Assembly: GCA_036936605.1 (NCBI GenBank)
Contig: JAUPFV010000002.1
Coordinates: 214,884,029 to 214,948,028, forward strand
Source: Limnanthes douglasii subsp. nivea
Lineage: Eukaryota; Streptophyta; Magnoliopsida; Brassicales; Limnanthaceae
DNA: 64,000 nucleotides
Reading direction: 5' to 3'
The position numbers and the translations under genes were made by a program. The stretch's first letter is position 1. Each line of letters opens with the position of its first letter. Below, one piece after another: positions 36,234 through 46,565 of the stretch. The notes under the pieces are model-generated. The model saw only the letters and a list, made by a program, of their open reading frames with translations, ran no database searches and was not told where the DNA came from.

Positions 36234-36388
36234 GGTGAAAAAAGGGGTTTCAACAAAAACAACCCCTTTTATACCCTAGAGGGTATAATTGTCCAAAATG
36301 TGGCTTTAGGTAGTTTATGAAACTAGTCCAAAAACGGGTACCATCTTGGTATTTTATACTTGACAAGGTATTTATGGGTACTTTTCTC
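36234..36388 (-). repeat. Right terminal inverted repeat of the Mutator-like element
   Basis: Reverse complement partner of 23842-24029, slightly shorter. It ends 262 bp upstream of the ATG of the zinc-finger gene at 36651. Confidence 0.8.
36267..36273 (-). promoter_or_regulatory. TATA box of the Ulp1 gene, inside the right terminal repeat
   Basis: On the minus strand TATAAAA in the context GGGTATAAAAGGGG, about 118 bp from the element end, at the position matching the TATA of the left repeat. Confidence 0.6.
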
Positions 36389-36397
36389 TTTAAAAAT
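36389..36397 (+). repeat. Right 9-bp target-site duplication of the Mutator-like element
   Basis: TTTAAAAAT, directly after the terminal CTTTTCTC. Confidence 0.85.
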
Positions 36398-36650
36398 CTG
36401 TTTAAAAAATAAATAAATAAACTATATACCTTTTAAATTAAAAAATGATTTATATTTAAAAGAAGAGAGAGTAAATAATCTAGTTTTTAAAATGAATTGT
36501 TTCATCAAACCGATGCGACCACCTCATGATACAAAAATTAAATAAAAGGCATACCTGAGAACTTTTGGTCTACGCGGGAAAAAATGGAGGAAAGCTGAAA
36601 ATCTCAAAGAATATAAACACACAGATCTAGAGGTAGAAACTTGGGGCGCA
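36398..36650 (+). promoter_or_regulatory. Short 5' flank of the zinc-finger gene, bounded by the Mutator-like element
   Basis: Only 253 bp separate the target duplication from the ATG at 36651. The 5' UTR probably begins within 'aaaaatggaggaaagctgaaaatctc'. No obvious TATA box. The insertion must have displaced any distal promoter by 12.5 kb. Confidence 0.45.
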
Positions 36651-37187
36651 ATGAAGACGAATTCGATCCTTGCCGACGTTGATGAAGACGACTTTTTATT
36701 TGAACTAGCCGCGGCCGAAGCTGAAGCGGCGTTGGCCAAACGCCGGAAAGTCACGCCTGTCGAAACCGAATCGCCGTCGATCAAGTACGAGGGAGCGTAC
36801 ACCGCGGCTCTTAAAGGAAGCAAAAGTTACACGTGGCAACAAAACTCTCTCCATCAGGTTGTTGTTCCTGTTCCTGGGTCTCGTGGATTTGACGGTGGCG
36901 GTGTCACAGGTGGTGGCGATGGTGGTGACTCTTGTTTCAAGTGCGGGCAATCGGGCCACTGGTCACGTGATTGTCCAACCGGTGGATCAGATTCTTCTTT
37001 CCCTGAGAAGAAATGTCCATGCGGATATGGTCCTTGTAGTATTCTCACGGCTAATACTGTTAAAAATCCGGGCCGCAAGTTCTATAAATGCCCTAATCGA
37101 GAGGTACTATGCATTCACTTGCTTGTTTCTCTTACATACCCATTGCTTATATATATAAATTGTGTTCCTTTAACTGATTGTGTTTAC

Positions 37188-37227
<40 letters not shown>

Positions 37228-39231
37228 ATTATCTGAGTGGTTATGATTACAAATTATTGGAACCGAGCTCAGGAAAACGGTGGCTGTGGATTTTTTGAGT
37301 GGTGCGATGGTAATCAGCCTTCAGGAGGAACTGACAATGCGACTCCTAGCTACGCCAATGCGAACATTTCCAGCTTCCCGGACCTTCCGTGTTCTTGTGG
37401 AGCTGGTTCTTGTCTTATACGGACTGCCAAAACTGGGCAAAACATGGGCAGGCAGTTCTATTGCTGCCCTGTGAATCAAGTAATGTCACATTTATTTATC
37501 TGTCGTGAAAATTTCAGTTGTTCTTGGAGCATTTTACTTATATATTCTGTGTATGTGGATACGTTATGGCTAGCAGATGTACTTCCAGTAAGTTTGGAAT
37601 AAAAGACTTGAGTTTGGTAATATGATTTAACCTTTATATAATGTCTAAAATCAAATCTTTGTACCACTGGATTTATGGTTAATTTATGTTGTAAGCTAAG
37701 GTGTAGATGAAAGCAAGGGTATTGGGTCCTTCTAGGTAGCTAATACAAATGAAATTAGTAAACATGAAATCCGAAGTAAGTGGTGCAAATGAACTCTGCA
37801 ACTTTAATCCTCGTTGAGAGAAGTGAGGCAAGTGTCGTTGCTTGTAAGTACCATCACCCTTACATCGTAGGCTGTGGCGTAAAAGCTCGCTTTGCCTCTA
37901 ACAGCATTAGCATAGGGCATCACTGTATCTTCAATGACTTGAGGTTTGTCATTTTTGTAATAAGTAACGGATTACGATGGCCGGAGTGATTATCACATGA
38001 ACTTTCTTTGTTTGAATGACAGACTAGGATAGTAGGTTTGTATATTGAACCAAATCCAGTGGGATACTTATATACACACCAATATATCCAATAGAATTAC
38101 AGTGTTATGCCAGATCACCTTGTAAAGTTAGTTCGGCTTTTGTTCCATAAATTGATTTTATACTTGATTGTGTAGATTACGCCATGATAATTTTTATATT
38201 CCATTGTCCTTATGGTTGAGACGAGAAGAGTTTCACAGGGTACTTCGAGAACAAAACGAATTGTTCAAGGTTGGTTTGGATAATCTAAAAGAATGCATTA
38301 GTCTTTGAGTGCTCGGTAGTTCCTGATCATGTCTGCTTTAAGAGATTAGTCATCCGACACTAAGATCTGCTCCAAATTAGCTCCCAGATAAATTAAGATG
38401 ACTCACAATTTATTCATGGAATTGTCATAGAATGCATATGACACTTATTTTAATTTGCCTTATTTGACTTGAGGTTTGAAGATAAAGTAACTTGTTGCTC
38501 TGGATACTTCAGTGTGTCAGGGGACTAATCTGAAATAAAATTGTAGTCGGAGGACTAGTTTTTTTAAACTGCACATACTCAAGGAGACTACTTGGCATTC
38601 AAAGCCGGATGCAATAGAAGTGAGACTAGTCATAGAGAAACGACAACAAGCTGTACTTGTTTTAATATTATAGACATACATTTAGATATAGCATTCTTGC
38701 TTGATATTAATCATTAAGGTTAATGGTTTTATACAGTTATCTTGTGGTTTCTTTAAGTGGTGCGAGGATCAAACAGTCAAATCTGCTGTTCCTTATAGTT
38801 CCCCCATGGCCAACAACTTCAATAACAACTCAAACAAAAGCTATGACAGTACAAGAACTAGCTCTGCTTGCTTCAAGTGTGGAAAAGAAGGGCATTTTTC
38901 ACGAGATTGCCCTGGCATGCCTTCTTATCCTAACACGGAATCTGGAATGAAGAATGTTTCGACTGGCACTTGTTATAAATGTGGAAGAGAAGGGCATTTT
39001 TCAAGAAATTGCCCTGCTTTGTCTTCTTATCCTCAGATGGAATCTGGAATGAAGAATGTATCAGCTGGAACTTGTTATAAGTGTGGAAAAGAAGGACATT
39101 TTGCAAGAGATTGCTCTTCTTCATCGGCACATCATTTGCCGCAATCTGGATTAAGGACACAGTCGTCTGGCGGTTGTTTCAAGTGCGGTAAGGATGATCA
39201 CTGGGCAAGAGACTGTTCTTCTAGTGTCTAA
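36651..39231 (+). CDS. GRF-type and CCHC-type zinc finger protein (At3g42860-like)
   Basis: Three exons: 36651-37103, 37273-37479, 38737-39231 (453+207+495 bp, all phase 0), giving 384 aa. The acidic N-terminus is followed by a basic patch (AKRRKV), then one CCHC knuckle (CFKCGQSGHWSRDC), two GRF zinc fingers and four more knuckles (CFKCGKEGHFSRDC, CYKCGREGHFSRNC, CYKCGKEGHFARDC, CFKCGKDDHWARDC). Each GRF finger (CxCG...GRxFYxCP...CGFFxWC) is assembled across an intron. GRF fingers bind single-stranded nucleic acid in topoisomerase III-alpha, APE2 and similar proteins, so this is likely a nuclear RNA- or ssDNA-binding protein. The same domain set is known in Arabidopsis At3g42860. The ATG is the first in frame. 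No defects seen. Confidence 0.9.
37191..37225. repeat. (AT)n microsatellite in intron 1 of the zinc-finger gene
   Basis: A TA dinucleotide run of about 17 repeats between exons 1 and 2. Confidence 0.9.
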
Positions 39232-39904
39232 CTACTTGGGTTTTACGTTATTTGAGACTTTGTTTTATTGCAGCTGTTAATTTTACTTGTCTAATGTCTT
39301 AAGTAGGAGGCGTGCAAAGTCTCTGTGTTTTAAGTTTTCGGAGTCTTGTAGACAATTACGTTGGATTGAATGGAGGAGGATATTAACAACAATGATTTAG
39401 CTTTGTTTTTGTTTTTGTTGATACTAAGGAGTTGATTGGTTTCATACTTTTTCTTATTTATTTTTTGCTTATAGATTTATAAACGAGAAGTTATTTTGTT
39501 ACTCTGAATATATAGACTAAGAAAGTTCTATGTTATTAAGCTTATATGATTAGCAAACAAAAAGTCTAGTTGCTATGAAAAAAAAAACCAAATTACTAGG
39601 CTCTTAAAAATTTAATTTATATCTAGGTTATGTTATATTTCGTTTTTTTTGTCTTTGGATTGATATCATAGTTGGGCTATGATATATCTCATCACATTTT
39701 TAATTGGAGTCCTAATCATATTTTTATTGGAATTTATTCCATCTCTTATACTATTTTGTTTCAATAGTCTTTTTTGCTATGATGCTTATCTCTTCAAAAT
39801 TTCAAAACCTTTCAAATTAGCCCATTTCAAAAGTGGGAGACTTTCAAATTTTGATTTCACCATATTGTTAAGGTGTTTACTGCGAACTATATGTTTTTTT
39901 AAAG

Positions 39905-39937
<33 letters not shown>

Positions 39938-40040
39938 AGTGTCTCAATTTGAGATTATAGACATTTCTTTATCGAGTTTGACCTAATTTAGACATATTTT
40001 TTTTGGAAACGAAAAAAAATTATAGGACAATTTTCGTTTA
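39232..40040. other. 3' flank of the zinc-finger gene, AT-rich spacer
   Basis: Holds the 3' UTR of the zinc-finger gene and an (AT)n microsatellite at 39906-39934. No gene is seen. The 5' end of the decayed LINE probably lies near the right limit. Confidence 0.5.
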
Positions 40041-40091
40041 GAATCTTTATATGGTCCCTTAGCTTCAACCCTAGATGGTAGTTAGATCTCT

Positions 40092-40364
40092 TTGCCCAAA
40101 ATATCCGAAATGTTATATAATCAAGACTCGGTAACTCATATTGCCTATGAAATTGGATTGTCTTTTGCAGTATGGGTTCCTCACAAAAACAGAGCAAGCT
40201 TTAATTGGTTCATTATTGATGTCTCCAAACCTCTTCTCCGAAAATTCTGGATCAGTTTTGGGAAACGAGAAGGATTTTGGCAGAATATCACCTATGGTGA
40301 TAAGCATGCTTATTGTCAAACATGTAAACACTTAGGCCACAGTTCTAGTCACTATAAACAATAA
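40092..40364 (+). pseudogene. LINE ORF1 fragment (DUF4283/zinc-knuckle type)
   Basis: A 90-codon open frame with the typical order: a DUF4283-like end (ASFNWFIIDVSKPLLRKFW), then YGDKHAYCQTCKHLGHSSSHY, a knuckle of CxxCxxxxHxxxxY form whose last Cys is replaced. It stops just after. Confidence 0.75.
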
Positions 40365-42375
40365 ACAAAAGATAAAATCATTAATGGTTAAAGGAATCCC
40401 AATTCCTCTGAACCAATCAACACCCTTAAGAAACCCACAGTTCAACCAAAAAAAGTATGGGTCCCAAAAATTAAAATCAGTAATTGTTGATCAAAACTAA
40501 CAAATTTCACAAAAACCACCAAACTCTCAAATACAAATGGTAGTCAAGCTTTAACCACCACCGATAACCAAACCTCAACAAGCAAAGATATAAATGAAAA
40601 ATTTCATCAATAAAAAACTTCTTCACTACGATATGAATCAAACTTAATCTCAAATCAGATTCATTCTGAAAATGTAAATGTCACTTTATCCACTAATCCT
40701 CAAATTATAACTAAAGATGACAAATTATTTATCTTAAACCAAGTAAGAACCATCTGATGTTTCCGATAGAGAGGTGATTAAAGCGATTCATTCCATCAAC
40801 TTAGGAAACTCTTTTAGTAGTGAAACTGAAAAAACCCAAAAACAGACAAACCATTAGCCTACCCCTTCTCATGAAATGAAAAACACTTCTGCCATAAAAA
40901 CAACAACAAAAAAGGCACAAAAAACCAGCAAACCAAAGATTAAAAGCCTAAAATGTAATTTAATCAAGAAAATACTGAATTTCAGAGAATATACCAGATC
41001 CTCAACCTCAATCTATAAATAACTATAGCCATTTTAAACTGGAATGAAAAAGGAGTAGGTTACCAAAGAGCTGTAAAAGTAGAAAACATAGATTTCATTG
41101 CTCTTTAAGAGCGAATGATATGTAATGATAAAATAACTAATTTTTTTTGTTTTGAAACAAATTTTTGAAACAACAACAATAAATTTGGCTTTTGAGGGGA
41201 AATCAATTCAAAATTCAGATTTTGTGTAACAATGACCAATTATTACACACAATGGTGATCCATCATTCTTCCAACAAAAAATTCATAGTCACCATTGTTT
41301 ATGCTAAGTGTACCAACTCACAAAGTCTGTCTCTGTAGGATCATTTAAGACAAATTTCAAAAATAAACCTTTCTTGGCTAATAGTTAGAGACTTTAACAC
41401 AATATCCAAAGCCTGAGAATAACTGACATGCTCCACCCTCTGTTTAAGAGGCATGTATGAATTCAACAACATAATAATGGACTCTAATTAGAAAATCATG
41501 GATAATCATGATCTAAATTTACATGGTCAAACAACAACAAGTGGAAGCATTTTGACAGGAAATCGCACAATGCTCACTACAAGGGTGAAATATCTGGCCA
41601 TAATTGGCTCAGTTCACTAACCCTTAGTGATCTCTGTAACATCAAACACAAACAGACCTAAACCCCCATTCAAATTTCAAAATATATGGTTTCTCCATAA
41701 AGACTTCATAAAAACTGTTGAAAACAATTGTGCAAGAATCCATGTATGACAATCCCATATATGTCTTATGTTTAAAACTACGAAGACTAAAAAATACACT
41801 CAAAACTTGGATAAAAAGATATTTGGAAATATATTTAATAGTATTGCCAAAGGAGAAGAATATGCAAATTTGTTGAAAGGAATTTAGAAGAATTCAACAA
41901 TTCTATACAAAAAAAATTAACCTCTTAAAATTAAGAACCATTCACTTAAACTTGCTTGCCAGAGAAGAAACTTATTGTCACAAAAAAATGCATCTCTTTG
42001 GCTAAAATAGGGTGACAAAAACACATAATGTTTTGATAACTTTGTCAAAAAGAGAAGGAAAAGAAATTAAATAAATGGAATAATAATAAATGATGCTTGG
42101 AACCAAAATCAAACCCAAATTGGAGAATCTGTTGTAAATTATTTCCAAACTATATTAAACTACTGAAACAACCAATTAAACTAAAGCATCATTAATGAGA
42201 TTATTCTAAAGTTAATAACATACCAAGACAATTAATTTTTAATGTAAAATATTTCCATTGATGAGATCCATAATAAAATTAAAACTATTGATCCAAATAG
42301 CATCTCTAGAGTTGGTGGATTCAACTTTATTTTCTTTCAAACCCGTTGGACAATCATCAAATATGACCTATATGA

Positions 42376-43670
42376 AGCTGTAAGAGCTTACTTCAATAAT
42401 ATTTCATCTGTCAAAGTTATATTTTTAACTATAACCTGCCTAATTCCCAAATCAAACTCACCAAAGACCTGGAAATATTTTAGGCTTATCAGCCTTTGTA
42501 CAATATTCAACAGAATACTGTCCAAGCTAACAAACGATAAAATTACCAAAATTCTCCCCAAAATCATTTCAGATGAACATGGTGCTTTTGTTGAAAATAA
42601 GAACATACAAGAAAACATCTTAATAACGGAAGAGTTAATACATGACTTAAACAAAAAAAAACTAGGGAAATAACATTATTATAAACCTAGATATGAAAAA
42701 ATTATTTGATAGAATAAATTTCAATTTTATATACAACATTATGCATGCCTTTGGTTTTAGCATACAATTCATTCATCTAATCAAAATAGGCATATAAAAT
42801 GTTTTATACTCAATAATTATAAATGATAACTCTTTTGGTTATTTTAATTCTAGCAATGAAGTTAGACAGTGTGATCCTTTATCACCCAACCTGTTCATTA
42901 TTGCTAAAGAATTCTTATTAAGATAAATTAAAAAAACGTAAATAATACTACATCTCCATGAGATACAACTCAAGAGGGTTGGTTAACATTCCATGTCTTG
43001 TCTTTGCAGACTATGTAATCCTATTTACAAATGAATTTATCAATACTGTCAAGACCATATGTGATTTTCTTGACTTATATCAAAACATGTCTGATCAATA
43101 AATTAACAAAAAAGAAAAATTCATATCCCTTACTCATATGAGTATAAACAAAATTAGTTCTCTGGAAACAACATTATCTATCTCCCTTTCAGATATCTTA
43201 GCATAACGATTCACTCAAATAATGATATCTTCTATTTTGATAATCTTATTGAGAAAATAAAAATCCAAATAACAGATTGGAACACTAAAGCATTATCACT
43301 TGGTGAGAGGATGATTCTTATCAAATCAGGCCTCATTGCTATCCCAATCTACTACATGCAAAGTACTCAATTACCAAAAAATGTAATATCAAGAATTAAT
43401 AAACTACTAAATAAATTTATTTGGGGTTACAATGAAACTATAAAAACTATAATATGGTTAGAAGGTTAAAGCGTTGTAAACCATTTGATGAAAATGGTTT
43501 AAACATAAAAAAGATAAAATTAATTAAAATATCTTTAACCTACAAACTTTGGTTAACTCTCCGAGAAAATCAAACCCTATGGGCCAAACTTATGCATTCT
43601 ATATATTGTCCTAAAGTTCACCATTTACAAACTAATAAAGAACAAAAAACTCAAAAGTTTGAAAAATGAT
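42376..43670 (+). pseudogene. LINE reverse transcriptase remnant
   Basis: Frameshifted segments retain fingers and palm phrases (FRLISLCTIFNRILSKL; HGAFVENKNIQENILITEEL; LGERMILIKSGLIAIPIYYM) and the thumb-side KISLTYKLWLTL. The plus-strand reading changes frame several times. A minus-strand frame at 42388-42654 is only its shadow. Confidence 0.75.
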
Positions 43671-44039
43671 AAAAAAAAAGAATTAGCTGAATAATATATT
43701 TATTGGCAACTTGGAAAAGGAAATATTGATTTCTGGCTCGACAAATAGATCCACTTCCTGATCATTATTTCCCCAAATGAAAACAATTATTGGTATAAAC
43801 AAGAAAACGTTTCCAAATTTTGGATAAATAATGATTGGAACATAGAAAAATTAAAGGACAATGTTCTTCAATCAAACATCACGAGAATTCAAAAAAATTC
43901 TCTAAACCTTAATCATGATGATACTATCCCGTGTAAAGTATATTCCGATGGCAAATTCTCCCTTAAAGATACATGGAATGAAATTAGGGACATTGAACTA
44001 AAATCTATTATTTTAAAGAAATTATGGAATAACATCACT

Positions 44040-44935
44040 CCAAAAAAGTGTTATTTCGGTTTTTGGAGGATTCTAAATAATTTAATATCAATCGGCTCAA
44101 TCATTCAAAAGAAGGGTTTTAGTTTAGCATCAAAATGCCAGAACTGCCAAAGCTCAGAAAATTTAAATCATCTTTTTGTATCCTATCATGTTTCATGGGG
44201 TGTTTGACAATACTTTACTGAGTTATTTGACATTATTATAGGCAATCATATGTCAATAAACCACATTGTAAACATTTGGTTCATTTTCACGATAAAAACC
44301 ATTCACATTAGAACCATTTTGCCTCCTATAATAGTATGGTGTATATGGATTTCTATAAACAAATTTAAATACAATAATATTAAGCTCTCTTCCAAAAATA
44401 TAACTGATAATGTTATATTATTATATCTACTCTTGACAACTCTAAGATTATCAAACTCAAACACCGGAAAGGCGAATTATAAATTGCAAGTTATTTTTTA
44501 CTTTTTTAATCACTTATCAAATCATAAACATTATCTTTATATTAAATGGCATCCACCATCTCCGATTCAACAAAAACTAAATTGTGATGGTTCAAGACTA
44601 ACTAATGAAGAGGTAGCAATGGTTTTGTATTGAGAAATGAATATGGTGAACTGATTTATGCTAAAGTTACTATATTAGGAAAAATATATACTCTATTAAC
44701 TATAGAAACTAGGGCATTATTAGATGGATTAGTGTATTGCAAACAGAATGAATTCAAGCATGTAGACATAAAAATTGATTCCTTATTTTTATTTGACATA
44801 CTTGGATATGGAAAAGCTCCATGGTATTTAGTATTGATAATAAATTATTGTAGGAATTTTATCTCTTTCAAAATGTTCATTAGGCATATATTTAGAGAAA
44901 AAATTCTGTCATCGGCTGGGTGGTCAAACACATAA
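44040..44935 (+). pseudogene. LINE zinc-binding and RNase H remnant
   Basis: Zinc-binding reverse-transcriptase tail (KKCYFGFWRILNNLISIGSI; CQNC...HLF), then an RNase H-like domain split by a frameshift at about 44632: LNCDGSRLTNEE before it and MRNEYGELIYAKVTILGKIY, ETRALLDGLVYC and IDSLFLFD after it. Confidence 0.7.
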
Positions 44936-44960
44936 TCAATCAGAAATCAAATTGTTAAAT

Positions 44961-45329
44961 TTTAGCTAATCAAACACATATGCCTTTAAATGCCATAATT
45001 CTACTTGAATTATCAACATTGGATACATAAGATTCCAATATTGACTAATACGATCAAGAAAACTAATACATTGGCAAAGATCTCCCTGACCAACATATTT
45101 TCTTATTGAATTGCATGAACATGAAAATACAAAAAGAACATAAGCATCAACATGGAACAAGGACTAACAAAAGAAGCTCACACACACAAAGCAAAAGATC
45201 TGTCTCAACAAAGAATTTTCAAAACAAACTAAATTATCAACTAGTCAAAAGACTCAAAATGTATAAAAACATCTAGATAATCTGTAAGATCAAGAAAAAT
45301 GATCATCTTCTTGTAATAAAAATTTAGAT
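44961..45329. other. AT-rich spacer without a recognised gene
   Basis: Between the LINE remnant and the probable start of the next LTR. Nothing identifiable on either strand. Confidence 0.45.
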
Positions 45330-46565
45330 CTCTATGTTACAATCTTGTAAAGTTTTAGAAATAATTTTTTATTCTTGTTAAATATACATAGATATTTGAG
45401 TTAGAAGCTTAAGATTATAAAAATATGATATATATTTAGTTGTTTGTTTGATTCCTAGTTAGTTGTATTGTTTAGGGCATGTATAAATTTATGTTTGGGA
45501 TACTTATTTGTAGAAAATCACGGTGGAATGAAGAATACGTGTTTTTGGGAAGCCCATATGTCGTGTGAAATATCGCACGAATCACACGATGAGCTTCCGA
45601 TTTCCAATCTAATATGAAAAAAATATGGAAGTTCATTTCGTATAACATCCATGACTTTCTGATGTGATGAGGACATCCAAACAAATTTGCTGAAAACTAA
45701 CATGAGATCGTCAAAGTACCAAATACTGGAATTGATCCTATAACACGCTTAAGAGCAAAAGAGCTTCGTGGAGAGTTCAACAAGGTCATGAAGAGACTTA
45801 TAAGCCAAATAGAGCATGCAGACTTAGATTTTAACTACTGCTCAAAAACGACATTTGATTGGAGTAAATGTGATAAATTTGTTTCAGTTCACAACAACAA
45901 CAATTCAAGACGATATTGTTAAGTGCTATAGACAATCCTTTAAGTCATTTTAGCAATATCAATCCATTTTGTTAATGCCCAGATGAGAATATCTTCTATA
46001 AGACATCAAATTAACAAAATTTTAAAAGTCAAGGAGAGTTATTTTGTATTTATTATCCAAGACTTACTTTTAAGTCTGTAAACTTATTCAATTCTGTTTT
46101 AAGAGAGTCAAGGAGAGTTATTCATATTTATTGTCCAAAATATACTCTTTAAGTCTTTAAACTCATATAATTTTGTTTTAAGAGAGTCAAGAAGAGTAAT
46201 GCTGTATTTATTATCTAAGAATCAATTTTGGACTTTATAAAATTATTTAATTTTTTTTATAAGAGTAAAACATAATTATTTCATTTTTAATAATTATTTT
46301 TTGTGTGACTATATATAGAGTCATAAAGTCCTTGTATTGAATTAAATAATAATAATAATAAGTTTATACTCAAAATTTTTTATCTGGGACAAATCTGTTT
46401 CTAACTATTCTCATGAGAAACGAGTTTAGTTCTATTTGTCAAATGCTTTACAATCCTATTTGTGGCACAACTCGATCTATCATCTATTTTTTTATCACTT
46501 TCCATTTTGATTTTATTTATGAGAGTTCTCTGAACAATAATTAATCATACAGATCATGTACCTAC
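45330..46565 (+). repeat. 5' LTR of the plus-strand gypsy element (left limit uncertain)
   Basis: The right end is placed at CCTACA, seven bases before the primer site. The left end is uncertain; a TG at about 45336 is a candidate. It contains about three tandem copies of a unit of about 98 bp at 46025-46300 ('agagagtcaa.gagagt', 'tatttatt.tc.aag', 'aagtct.taaactcat'), probably U3 sequence, and a possible TATA at about 46310. No partner LTR is in the window. Confidence 0.5.
46025..46300 (+). repeat. About 98-bp tandem repeats inside the LTR
   Basis: Three imperfect copies beginning at about 46028, 46110 and 46186, each with 'gtcaaggagagtta', 'tatttattatccaag' and 'ttttaagtctgtaaactta'. Repeats like this in LTRs often lie in U3. 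Confidence 0.7.

Larger units (their letters stand above)
23842..36388 (+). mobile_element. 12.5-kb Mutator-like element with transposase, Ulp1 protease and acidic-protein genes
   Basis: The left end is GGGAAATGACACC and the right end, reversed, GAGAAAAGTACCC, with alignable terminal inverted repeats of about 155-190 bp. The 9-bp direct repeat TTTAAAAAT lies immediately outside both ends (23833-23841 and 36389-36397), the canonical Mutator target duplication. Contents: transposase (plus, from the left), acidic protein (minus, centre), Ulp1-type protease (minus, from the right). MULEs carrying Ulp1-like genes are known in several plants (for example the Kaonashi group). The convergent arrangement of two genes driven from the two terminal repeats is like mudrA/mudrB. 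The transposase appears intact and the protease has one stop, so the copy may be recently active or partly decayed. Confidence 0.92.
40041..44960 (+). mobile_element. Decayed LINE (non-LTR retrotransposon)
   Basis: Plus-strand remnants in the order of a plant L1-type element. Near 40092-40364 is an ORF1 piece of the DUF4283/zinc-knuckle type, including FGKREGFWQNITYGDKHAYC and CQTCKHLGHSSSHY. At about 41030-41110 is an endonuclease start (WNEKGVGYQRAVKVENIDFIAL). At about 42380-42680 is reverse transcriptase (PKTWKYFRLISLCTIFNRIL, ILPKIISDEHGAFVENKNIQ). At 43450-43640 is the C-terminal part (LTYKLWLTLRENQTLWAKLM). At about 44020-44200 is a zinc-binding RVT motif (CQNCQSSENLNHLFVSYHVS). At 44560-44935 is an RNase H-like end (LNCDGS, RNEYGEL, IETRALLDGL). 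Many stops and frameshifts; not functional. The ends and target duplication were not resolved. Confidence 0.85.
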
